Below, one piece after another: positions 1-6,237 of a stretch of 7,353 bases of DNA. The number at the start of each line of letters is the position of its first letter. The first letter of the stretch is position 1. This DNA is from Burkholderiaceae bacterium (GTDB taxonomy: Bacteria; Pseudomonadota; Gammaproteobacteria; Burkholderiales; Burkholderiaceae_D): contig JAIELO010000411.1 of assembly GCA_019752915.1 (NCBI GenBank), positions 1 to 7,353 on the forward strand, given 5' to 3'. The translations under genes and the position numbers were made by a program. The notes beneath the pieces are model-generated. The model did not search any database. It saw nothing but the letters and a program-made list of their open reading frames with translations, and was not told the origin of the DNA.

Positions 1-290
1 CCGAACGCTTGCGTGACAATGCGCTCTACACGGCCTTCGCACCGGCCGAGAATCCCCGCATTGCGATTGCAGTCGTGGTGGAGAATGGCGGCTTCGGCGC
101 TGGTGTGGCCGCGCCCATCGTGCGCAAGGCGCTCGATTACTACCTGCTGGGCAAACGCCCGCACGAAAAAGAAACCACTGCCGTGCCGCGCGAGGATGCC
201 GAGCTGCGTTCCGTGCAGGATGTGCAGGCCGAGCAAGGCGTGAGCGACGAAAAACGTCCGGGCGCCGAGACAGCCGGCAACAAAGAATAA
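1..290 (+). CDS. mrdA: Penicillin-binding protein 2, copy 1 (3' end only)
   Basis: This is the C-terminal 95 residues of a PBP2-type D,D-transpeptidase, the enzyme that cross-links peptidoglycan during cell elongation; the rest lies left of the window. The reading frame enters at base 3 (GAA), after two bases of an interrupted codon, and ends with TAA at 288-290. The visible part begins after the KTG active-site box and covers the last strands and helix of the transpeptidase fold, including the motifs TAFAPAENPRIA, VVVENGG and RKALDYYLLGKRP. It aligns without gaps to residues 566-626 of the second PBP2 gene downstream, with 48 of 61 residues identical by hand count. Beyond that the tails differ: this one is short and charged, without the Ala/Pro tract of copy 2. 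It lies 10 bases upstream of rodA, the usual mrdA-rodA order in the elongation operon. The family call is secure; whether the missing part is intact cannot be seen. Confidence 0.93.
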   Translation, partial: ERLRDNALYTAFAPAENPRIAIAVVVENGGFGAGVAAPIVRKALDYYLLGKRPHEKETTAVPREDAELRSVQDVQAEQGVSDEKRPGAETAGNKE

Positions 291-295
291 AAGGA
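291..295 (+). promoter_or_regulatory. Ribosome binding site of rodA
   Basis: AAGGA directly follows the stop codon of the upstream PBP2 gene and lies 5 bases before the rodA ATG at 301. It fixes the rodA start and suggests that rodA is translated from the same transcript as mrdA copy 1. Confidence 0.75.
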
Positions 296-300
296 ATCCG

Positions 301-1413
301 ATGCAAATTAACGAAAGGCGCTCGCTGTGGCGCCGCTTGCGCCCCTACCTGACGGTGTTTGATGTGCCGCTGGCGCTGATCATCATGGCCCTGCTATCGG
401 TGGGGCTGGTGACTTTGTATTCGGCCGGCATCGGTATACCGGGCAAGGTTGAAGACCAGCTGCGTAACATCTTCCTGGCGTTTATGGTGATGTGGATCGT
501 TGCGAATATCTCGCCGCAGATGATGATGCGCATCGCCGTGCCAGCCTATCTGGTGGCGGTGGCCTTACTGGTCGGCGTGGCGCTGTTCGGTACCATCAAG
601 CTGGGCGCGCGGCGCTGGCTGCACGTCGGCGTCGATATCCAGCCGTCCGAGTTCATGAAGATCGCCATGCCGCTGATGCTGGCGTGGTTCTTCCAGCAGC
701 GCGCCGGCCAGCTGCAGTGGGTGCACTATGCGATTGCTGCGGTACTGCTGGCGATTCCGGTCGGCCTGATCGTCAAACAGCCGGATCTGGGAACAGCTTT
801 GCTGGTGGTGGCCAGTGGTTTTACGGTGATCTTCCTGGCCGGTCTGGCATGGAAAGCGCTGCTTGCGCTGCTGGTCGCCGGTGCGGCCAGTCTGCCGGTG
901 ATCTGGTCGGTGCTGCATGATTACCAGCGCGAGCGGGTGATGACGCTGATCGACCCGACCTCGGACCCGCTGGGCAAAGGCTTCCACATCATCCAGTCGA
1001 CCATTGCGGTGGGCTCCGGCGGCATCACCGGCAAAGGCTGGACCCATGGCACGCAGGCCCACCTTGAGTTTATCCCCGAGCGCACCACCGACTTTATTTT
1101 CGCCGTGTTTTCCGAAGAATTCGGCCTGACCGGGAATCTGGTGCTGATGGTGCTATATCTGCTGCTGATCGGACGCGGGCTGGTCATCGCCGGGAATGCG
1201 CCGAACTTCTTTACCCGTTTGCTGGCGGGCGCCATCACCATGATTTACTTCACCTATGCCTTCGTCAATATGGGCATGGTGAGCGGGATTCTGCCAGTGG
1301 TGGGCGTGCCGCTGCCGTTCATGAGCTATGGCGGTACCGCCCTGCTGACGCTGGGGCTGGGCGCGGGTATTCTGATGAGTATTCAGCGGCACCGCAAGCT
1401 GGTGCAGACTTGA
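301..1413 (+). CDS. rodA: Rod shape-determining protein RodA (SEDS peptidoglycan glycosyltransferase)
   Basis: RodA is the SEDS-family polymerase of the Rod complex. It joins lipid II into glycan strands in the inner membrane and works with a PBP2 transpeptidase and MreBCD. At 370 residues it has the same length as E. coli RodA. The chain is hydrophobic throughout, consistent with about ten membrane segments. Family motifs are present in order: GARRW at 102-106, QPSEF at 114-118, KQPDLGTA at 159-166, FIPERTTDF at 257-265, and GVPLPFMSYGG at 335-345. By family knowledge, D264 in the PERTTDF motif corresponds to the catalytic aspartate (D262 in E. coli). No key residue is missing. The start at 301 is supported by a well-placed AAGGA and by the typical RodA N-terminus (RPYLTVFDVPL). 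It sits between two PBP2 genes, 10 bases after the first and 22 bases before the second, so it has two candidate partners in one transcript. RodA is favoured over FtsW by the PBP2 neighbours and the length. Confidence 0.97.
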   Translation: MQINERRSLWRRLRPYLTVFDVPLALIIMALLSVGLVTLYSAGIGIPGKVEDQLRNIFLAFMVMWIVANISPQMMMRIAVPAYLVAVALLVGVALFGTIKLGARRWLHVGVDIQPSEFMKIAMPLMLAWFFQQRAGQLQWVHYAIAAVLLAIPVGLIVKQPDLGTALLVVASGFTVIFLAGLAWKALLALLVAGAASLPVIWSVLHDYQRERVMTLIDPTSDPLGKGFHIIQSTIAVGSGGITGKGWTHGTQAHLEFIPERTTDFIFAVFSEEFGLTGNLVLMVLYLLLIGRGLVIAGNAPNFFTRLLAGAITMIYFTYAFVNMGMVSGILPVVGVPLPFMSYGGTALLTLGLGAGILMSIQRHRKLVQT

Positions 1414-1435
1414 TCTGTAGCGCGAGTCAACGACC

Positions 1436-3556
1436 ATGATCGAGATGAAAGACACCGAGCGTGAGCTCGCGCAGTTCCGTGCCCGTATCACGGTACTCGG
1501 TGTGCTGGTGGCGCTGTGTTTTGGCCTGTTGCTGCTGCGTTTCTTCTGGCTGCAGGTGGTCAAGTACAGCGACTTTGCTACCAAGGCCGAAGAAAACCGC
1601 ATCGCCATCGTACCGATTGTTCCCAGTCGCGGCCTGATACTCGACCGTAATGGCGTGGTACTGGCGCGGAATTACTCTGCCTTCACGCTGGAAATCACCC
1701 CTTCTAAATTATCGATGCCGCTCGATCAGGTGATCGAGGAATTGTCCAAGCTGGTCACGGTCGAACTGAAGGACCGCAAGCGTTTCCGCAAGCTGCTGGA
1801 GGAGTCTAAAAGTTTCGAGAGCGTGCCCCTGCGCAATCGCCTGAGCGACGAGGAAGTGGCGCGCTTCACGGCCCAGCGTTTCCGCTTTCCCGGCGTGGAA
1901 GTGCAGGCGCGCCTGTTCCGCCAGTATCCGCTGGGGGAAACGGCCTCGCACGTGATCGGCTACATCGGCCGGATTAACCGCGCCGAAGCCCGTGCACTGG
2001 AAGACGGCGATGATGCCGCCAATTACAACGGCTCTGACTACATCGGTAAGGAAGGGCTGGAAAAGAGCTACGAGAAGCAGTTGCACGGTATTACCGGTTA
2101 TGAAGAGGTAGAAGTGACTTCGCGTGGCCGGGCAGTGCGCACGCTGTCGCGCACCCCGGCGGTGCCGGGCACCAACCTGATTCTGTCGATCGATATCGAA
2201 CTGCAGAAGGTCGTGGAGGAAGCGTTTGGCGAACGGCGCGGCGCACTGGTGGCGATCGAACCGTCGACCGGCGACGTACTGGCGTATGTATCGCGCCCCG
2301 GCTACGATCCCAATCTGTTCGTCGACGGGATCGACACGGCCAGCTGGAATGAATTGAATAATTCGCTAGACCGGCCGATGGTCAATCGCCCCCTGTCCGG
2401 CACCTATGCGCCGGGTTCGACCTTCAAGCCTTTCATGGCGCTGGCAGCACTGGAACTGGGCAAGCGTACCACCAGCCAGACCACCCCGGATCCCGGTTAC
2501 TACTACCTTGGTGGCCACAAATTCAACGACGATCTGGTGGGCGGTCATGGTTCGGTGGATATGCGCAAGTCGATCATCGTCTCGTGCAATACCTATTACT
2601 ACGCGCTCGGTCACGACATGGGGATCGACGCCATTCATGATTTCATGAAGCCGTTCGGTTTCGGTCAACTCACCGGCATCGATCTGGAAAACGAAAAGAC
2701 CGGGGTGCTGCCGTCGCAGGACTGGAAGCGCAAGCGTTTCAAGGGTGCAGCCGGCAAGTGGGTGGGCGGTGATACCATCTCGGTGAGCAATGGATCCGGT
2801 TATAACGCTTACACGCCGCTGCAGATTGCCCACGCCGTGTCGAATCTGGCCAATGACGGCGTGGTGATGAAGCCCCACCTGGTGCGGATACTGGAAGATG
2901 GCGGGACGCGGGCGCGCAAGCTGACGGTGCCGAAGGAAAGCTACCGGATCCCGCTGCGTCAGGAGAATATCGATTTCATCCGCAGCGCTATGGTGGGCGT
3001 GACCAGCGAGGCTGGTGGCACCGGTTTCCGTGCCTTTAGCGGCGCCGCCTACACGGTGGGTGGCAAGACCGGCACGGCGCAGGTGATTACGATTAAGTCG
3101 GGCGACAAATATAACGCCGCCCGACTGGCGGAACGCTTGCGCGATAATGCACTCTTTACCGCCTTCGCGCCCGCCGAGAAGCCGCGTATTGCGCTGGCGC
3201 TGGTGGTGGAGAACGCCGGTAAGGGCGGTCTGGAGGCGGCACCGATTGCCCGCAAGGCACTCGATTATTATTTGCTGGGCAAGCGGCCAGCGGAAAAAGA
3301 CACCACCCGGGTGGCGAAGGAAGATGCACTCGCGACGCTGCCGGTGGAAGGTGAACTACTGGAGCAACAGGCTGCCGCCGCGGAACTGGAGCGGCAGGGG
3401 CCGCAGGCGCCTGCGGCAGCGGCAGTGGCAGTGAGTCCTGCGCCGTCACCGGCAATGCCAACACCTGCGCCATCGCCAGCAAAGTCGCCGGCTCCGGCAG
3501 CACCGTTACCGGCACCGGCTGCGGCCACCGCGCCGGTAGCGCGGAAAAAACAGTAA
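1436..3556 (+). CDS. mrdA: Penicillin-binding protein 2, copy 2 (complete)
   Basis: This is a class B penicillin-binding protein, the D,D-transpeptidase partner of RodA, anchored in the inner membrane with its catalytic domain in the periplasm. It has a short cytoplasmic tail, one membrane helix at about 17-40, a pedestal domain at about 55-235 (opening with SRGLILDRNG) and a transpeptidase domain at about 265-612. The active-site boxes are intact: S328-T-F-K331, S383-C-N385 and K544-T-G546. D352, D365, H371 and C384 match the zinc ligands I recall for Acinetobacter PBP2. The glycine motif usually read as GQG is GSG here (453-455). At 706 residues it is longer than E. coli PBP2 (633), mainly because of an Ala/Pro-rich tail after residue 655. 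An in-frame TAG at 1418-1420 excludes earlier starts, leaving ATG 1436 or ATG 1445, neither with a strong ribosome binding site. It lies between rodA and rlpA. PBP3/FtsI is unlikely because of the context and the PBP2-type motifs. Confidence 0.96.
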   Translation: MIEMKDTERELAQFRARITVLGVLVALCFGLLLLRFFWLQVVKYSDFATKAEENRIAIVPIVPSRGLILDRNGVVLARNYSAFTLEITPSKLSMPLDQVIEELSKLVTVELKDRKRFRKLLEESKSFESVPLRNRLSDEEVARFTAQRFRFPGVEVQARLFRQYPLGETASHVIGYIGRINRAEARALEDGDDAANYNGSDYIGKEGLEKSYEKQLHGITGYEEVEVTSRGRAVRTLSRTPAVPGTNLILSIDIELQKVVEEAFGERRGALVAIEPSTGDVLAYVSRPGYDPNLFVDGIDTASWNELNNSLDRPMVNRPLSGTYAPGSTFKPFMALAALELGKRTTSQTTPDPGYYYLGGHKFNDDLVGGHGSVDMRKSIIVSCNTYYYALGHDMGIDAIHDFMKPFGFGQLTGIDLENEKTGVLPSQDWKRKRFKGAAGKWVGGDTISVSNGSGYNAYTPLQIAHAVSNLANDGVVMKPHLVRILEDGGTRARKLTVPKESYRIPLRQENIDFIRSAMVGVTSEAGGTGFRAFSGAAYTVGGKTGTAQVITIKSGDKYNAARLAERLRDNALFTAFAPAEKPRIALALVVENAGKGGLEAAPIARKALDYYLLGKRPAEKDTTRVAKEDALATLPVEGELLEQQAAAAELERQGPQAPAAAAVAVSPAPSPAMPTPAPSPAKSPAPAAPLPAPAAATAPVARKKQ
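3398..3553 (+). repeat. Low-complexity Ala/Pro-rich tail coding region of mrdA copy 2
   Basis: Codons 655-706 of the second PBP2 gene encode an Ala/Pro/Ser-rich tract with degenerate short repeats (SPAPSPA at residues 667-673, TPAPSPA at 676-682), ending in a basic ARKKQ. It lies beyond the transpeptidase fold and is probably disordered in the periplasm. The first PBP2 copy has no such tract. Its role is unknown; it may be a spacer or a contact with the cell wall, or simply drift in GC-rich DNA. Confidence 0.7.
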
Positions 3557-3560
3557 GGAG
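3554..3560 (+). promoter_or_regulatory. Ribosome binding site of rlpA
   Basis: TAAGGAG overlaps the TAA stop codon of mrdA copy 2 and lies 6 bases before the rlpA ATG at 3567. This is the strongest ribosome binding site in the window. It sets the rlpA start and points to co-translation with the PBP2 gene. Confidence 0.82.
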
Positions 3561-3566
3561 ACAGAC

Positions 3567-4703
3567 ATGCGCAGTAACCCGAGTCGTATCCTGACGTGGT
3601 TCGCGAGCCTGATGCTGCTGATTCTGGCCGGCTGCAGCACCGCGCCACCAGTCAATGAGCCGGTGTTGCGGGCGCCCCGTCCTGCCACGACCAGCGCACC
3701 GGTAGTGCGTGCGCCGTCGGCCAGCAAACCCGCTTCAGGTCTGCCGGAACTGCCGCCAGCTAATTCCGGGCGGGGCGGCTATTATCAGGATGACGGGCCG
3801 GGCGATGCCCCGCCGGCCGATCTGGAAAACGTCCCAGATGCGCAGGTACGCAATGATCCCCTGCTGCCGTATTCCAACCGGCCCTATGTCGTGTTCGGAA
3901 AAACCTATACGCCGATTACCGATAACCGGCCCTACACGCAGATCGGCGTCGGTAGCTGGTACGGTAAGAAATTCCACGGGCAGCGCACCTCCTCGGGGGA
4001 GCTGTACGATATGTACAAGATGACGGCTGCGCACCCGACGCTGCCGATTCCGTCCTACGCACGCCTGACCAATCTGGTCAGCGGCGCGGTCGTGATTGTG
4101 CGGATTAATGATCGTGGCCCGTTCCACGCCAGCCGTGCCATCGACGTGTCCTACACGGCAGCGCTGAAACTGGGGTTGCTCGGAAAAGGTAGTCATGAAT
4201 TGCAGATCGAACGCATTCTGCCCGATGAAGTGGACCGTATGCTGGCCACCCGCAGCGGCGTGTCCGGCACGGTCGCACCGCGACTGGCGGCGCAAACCTC
4301 GGCCAAGGCGAACACCGGCAACGGTCTGCTGGGAAGCCGTGATGGCGGGCCACCATTATTACTGACCGCCGCTACGGCGCTGGGCGACGCCACGCCGGCC
4401 AGTACCAGTGACATCGAAGCGTTGATGCGTGAAGATCGCGCGCCGGGTGACGCCGAGGCGCAAAACGCCAGCCAGAGCAAGGCGAGCTTTTATTTGCAAC
4501 TGGGTGCGTATGCGCGTGCCGAAAATGCCGAGGCGGTCCGCAGCAAGCTGCATGGCACAGGTCTAAGCGGTCTGGAAGTGGTGAAGAATGGTGCGGTACA
4601 CCGGCTTTACACGGGACCGTTCGGGTCCCGGCAGGAGGCGCTGGAAGCGGCGCGTAGCCTGCCGCTGGCGCTCAACCTGAAACCTATCGTCATCCAGCGC
4701 TAG
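3567..4703 (+). CDS. rlpA: RlpA, septal-ring lytic transglycosylase lipoprotein with SPOR domain
   Basis: RlpA is an outer-membrane lipoprotein that cleaves glycan strands lacking stem peptides and helps daughter cells separate. The 378-residue protein has a lipoprotein signal with lipobox LAGC (C23 lipidated); the +2 serine fits outer-membrane sorting. A Pro-rich linker (24-100) leads to the double-psi beta-barrel domain at about 125-217, with VGSWYGKKFHGQRTSSGE and RINDRGPF. E145, H156 and D182 match in order and spacing the catalytic residues I recall for Pseudomonas aeruginosa RlpA (E120, H131, D157), so the protein is predicted to be active. A low-complexity linker (about 225-303) precedes a C-terminal SPOR domain (304-377, from ASFYLQLGAYARAENAEAV to the end), which binds denuded glycan. 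The start is fixed by TAAGGAG. It is the last gene of the + strand cluster, 10 bases after mrdA copy 2, consistent with rlpA standing near mrdA and rodA in many proteobacteria. Confidence 0.96.
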   Translation: MRSNPSRILTWFASLMLLILAGCSTAPPVNEPVLRAPRPATTSAPVVRAPSASKPASGLPELPPANSGRGGYYQDDGPGDAPPADLENVPDAQVRNDPLLPYSNRPYVVFGKTYTPITDNRPYTQIGVGSWYGKKFHGQRTSSGELYDMYKMTAAHPTLPIPSYARLTNLVSGAVVIVRINDRGPFHASRAIDVSYTAALKLGLLGKGSHELQIERILPDEVDRMLATRSGVSGTVAPRLAAQTSAKANTGNGLLGSRDGGPPLLLTAATALGDATPASTSDIEALMREDRAPGDAEAQNASQSKASFYLQLGAYARAENAEAVRSKLHGTGLSGLEVVKNGAVHRLYTGPFGSRQEALEAARSLPLALNLKPIVIQR

Positions 4704-4712
4704 GGGCGCGCC

Positions 4713-4750
4713 GGCTGACTCTCAGGCTGGCACGCAGGCTGACACTCAGG
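4713..4750 (+). repeat. Imperfect 14-base direct repeat in the convergent gap
   Basis: GGCTGACTCTCAGG (4713-4726) recurs as GGCTGACACTCAGG (4737-4750) with one mismatch and a 24-base period. Each unit holds a small dyad, CTGA-N3-TCAG. The pair fills most of the 48-base gap between the stop codons of rlpA and the SPOR gene. A weak stem (4710-4716 with 4725-4731, two G-U pairs) is possible but has no U-tract, so I do not call a terminator. The function is unknown. Confidence 0.6.
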
Positions 4751-4751
4751 A

Positions 4752-5444
4752 TTATTTGCAGGCGCGGGTTTCGTTTGCGGGGAGGCTACTGCGCAGCTGG
4801 TCGAGCCGGACTTTCAGGTCGGGATCGACGTCGCGGAACTGGAAGGCCAGCTGTTTGCTGCCGCTCATGCGCGGTGTAATCTTCGCCGTGCGCACGCCCT
4901 GCTTCATCAGTGCTGCCAGCTGGTTCTGCGCAGCGGTTTCGGTTTTAAATACCCCCAGCGATATAGCCCAGCGCAGCGGCGTGTTGTCGCTCATGATGAA
5001 GTAGTTATGCACGCCCAGCGCGCGCAGTTCGGCGGCTTTCTTTTCTGCGCCTTCCTTGCTGCCCTGCGGTGGCATGTGTACCACATAGCCTGCTATTTCA
5101 GTGCCCGGCAGGTTATGGCGCGATTGACGGTCGCCCAGTTTGAGTGGCGCCAGCAGCGTCTCGAAGCGACGCGCGTCGGCCAGTACGAAGCTGGCAATTT
5201 CCAGACAGGCCAGTACTTCCGGTGCCGGCTTGGCCGCAGCGGCAGCACTGGCGGCAGCGGCCACCGCCGCTGATGCATCGTTGGCTTTTTCAGCCGGGAT
5301 GATAGTCAGCTTGTCGGCATTGAGTTGTTGCGCCAGCCGCTGGGGCTCGTGCTCGTTGCCGCTGAAATGACCCAGATAGCCTTTGCCATAGGCGAACAGC
5401 ACGGCGTTGACAGCTAACAGCGACCAGAAAATAAATTTCAGCAC
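4752..5444 (-). CDS. SPOR-domain inner-membrane protein, function unassigned
   Basis: This 230-residue protein starts with one hydrophobic segment (about 4-20, FIFWSLLAVNAVLFAYG), which suggests an inner-membrane anchor with the remainder in the periplasm. An Ala-rich linker (57-73) follows, then a C-terminal region (about 117-190) with SPOR-like features: alternating hydrophobics in AGYVVHMPP, a helix with GAEKKAAELRALGV, then LRWAISLGVFKTETAAQNQLAALMKQ in two successive parts. A further 40 residues rich in charge end at a Cys-Lys. SPOR domains bind glycan strands stripped of stem peptides, typically at the division site. The start is GTG at 5442-5444, backed by AAGGGA 6 bases upstream. It is the last gene of the - strand operon, 24 bases after coaX. 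The SPOR assignment comes from pattern only; the region between residues 78 and 116 is not recognised. Such genes occur behind coaX in other Burkholderiales, as far as I recall. Confidence 0.82.
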   Translation of the reverse strand: MLKFIFWSLLAVNAVLFAYGKGYLGHFSGNEHEPQRLAQQLNADKLTIIPAEKANDASAAVAAAASAAAAAKPAPEVLACLEIASFVLADARRFETLLAPLKLGDRQSRHNLPGTEIAGYVVHMPPQGSKEGAEKKAAELRALGVHNYFIMSDNTPLRWAISLGVFKTETAAQNQLAALMKQGVRTAKITPRMSGSKQLAFQFRDVDPDLKVRLDQLRSSLPANETRACK

Positions 5445-5450
5445 GAGGCT

Positions 5451-5456
5451 TCCCTT
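5451..5456 (-). promoter_or_regulatory. Ribosome binding site for the GTG-started SPOR gene
   Basis: On the - strand AAGGGA lies 6 bases before GTG (5444-5442). It justifies choosing this non-ATG start, which also places the membrane segment right at the N-terminus. Confidence 0.65.
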
Positions 5457-5468
5457 GAGTTTGACAGG

Positions 5469-6236
5469 CTATCCGGCGCTGCGGCTGGCAGCGTGCAGGC
5501 CGATCAGGACGATGTTGTCCACCACGCGGTAGGGCAGCTGCAGCATCGGCACAATAAATGGCGCTGCGCCGCCTGAGATGATGCATTCCACGGCGTTGTG
5601 GCGCTGGTAGGCGTGCTCGATGGCGCCGCTCTGCGCCGCCAGACAGCCGCTCAGGATGGCATCGTCGGTATTATCGGCAAATCCGTCTGGCAGCTTACCG
5701 TCTTGCGCAATTTGCGGCAACTGTGCGGTGTTGCGTGCCAGCGAACTGGCCATCAGCCCCAGCCCGGGCAGTATCATCCCGCCGAGGAAGTGACCATCGG
5801 CGCTGACCGCATCGATGGTGGTGGCAGTGCCGCAGTTGGCCACAATCACTGGCCGTCCCGGTGCCAGTACGTGGGCGGCAATGGCAGCGGCAAAACGGTC
5901 GCAGCCCAGTTGTGCGGGATTGCGGTAGCCGTTGTGCAGACCTGCCAGCGCGGGCTGCGAGGCAAACCAGCTGATGGTCTGTTCCGGCAGCAGCATGGCC
6001 GGGAAGGTGCGCTGCAGGACGTATTCGAGCTGGACGCGCAGGGCGTTGCCGGCGACATTGGCGACGATGATGCGATCCACGCCACGCTGGCCAACCGCGT
6101 CGTGCAGGTGCAGTTCCAGTTGCGGCAGGTCGGCATGGCTTACGGCGCCATGAGCGGCCCAGTCGCCCAGTGTCGCATCGCTCGCGACCAGCGCCCATTT
6201 CACCCGCGTGTTACCTGCGTCAATCAGTAGAATCAT
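5469..6236 (-). CDS. coaX: Type III pantothenate kinase CoaX
   Basis: CoaX phosphorylates pantothenate with ATP to 4'-phosphopantothenate, the first step of coenzyme A synthesis. The type III enzyme belongs to the acetate/sugar kinase-Hsp70-actin fold, uses a monovalent cation and is typically insensitive to CoA feedback. The 255-residue protein has the expected motifs: DAGNTRVKWA at 6-15 (phosphate-binding), GYRNPAQLGCDRFAA at 103-117 (with D113 in the likely catalytic position), NCGTATTIDAV at 134-144, GGMILPG at 152-158 and ISGGAAPF at 220-227. The length is normal. The ATG at 6236 follows the birA TAA after a single base, so translation is probably coupled; no good ribosome binding site is visible. 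An upstream extension of the frame into birA was rejected because the conserved N-terminus begins exactly at this ATG. In Bordetella the orthologue is known as Baf and also lies next to birA. Confidence 0.95.
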   Translation of the reverse strand: MILLIDAGNTRVKWALVASDATLGDWAAHGAVSHADLPQLELHLHDAVGQRGVDRIIVANVAGNALRVQLEYVLQRTFPAMLLPEQTISWFASQPALAGLHNGYRNPAQLGCDRFAAAIAAHVLAPGRPVIVANCGTATTIDAVSADGHFLGGMILPGLGLMASSLARNTAQLPQIAQDGKLPDGFADNTDDAILSGCLAAQSGAIEHAYQRHNAVECIISGGAAPFIVPMLQLPYRVVDNIVLIGLHAASRSAG

Positions 6237-6237
6237 A

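Noticed and set aside
2366..2878. A 170-codon open frame on the - strand opposite mrdA copy 2
   Set aside because: It mirrors the transpeptidase core, where strong codon constraint on the + strand explains the lack of stops.
1..3310. The double PBP2 as a recent tandem duplication or an assembly error
   Set aside because: The visible parts differ at about a quarter of bases, many of them silent, and the tails are unrelated, so they are distinct old genes.
3735..4295. A 186-codon open frame on the - strand opposite rlpA
   Set aside because: It lies wholly within the conserved RlpA coding region and shows no family signature.
4710..4731. A hairpin as a terminator after rlpA
   Set aside because: The stem is seven pairs with two G-U wobbles and an 8-base loop, with no U-tract following on either strand.
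5598..6230. A 210-codon open frame on the + strand opposite coaX
   Set aside because: The opposite strand encodes all CoaX motifs; this frame has no recognisable domain or supporting ribosome binding site.
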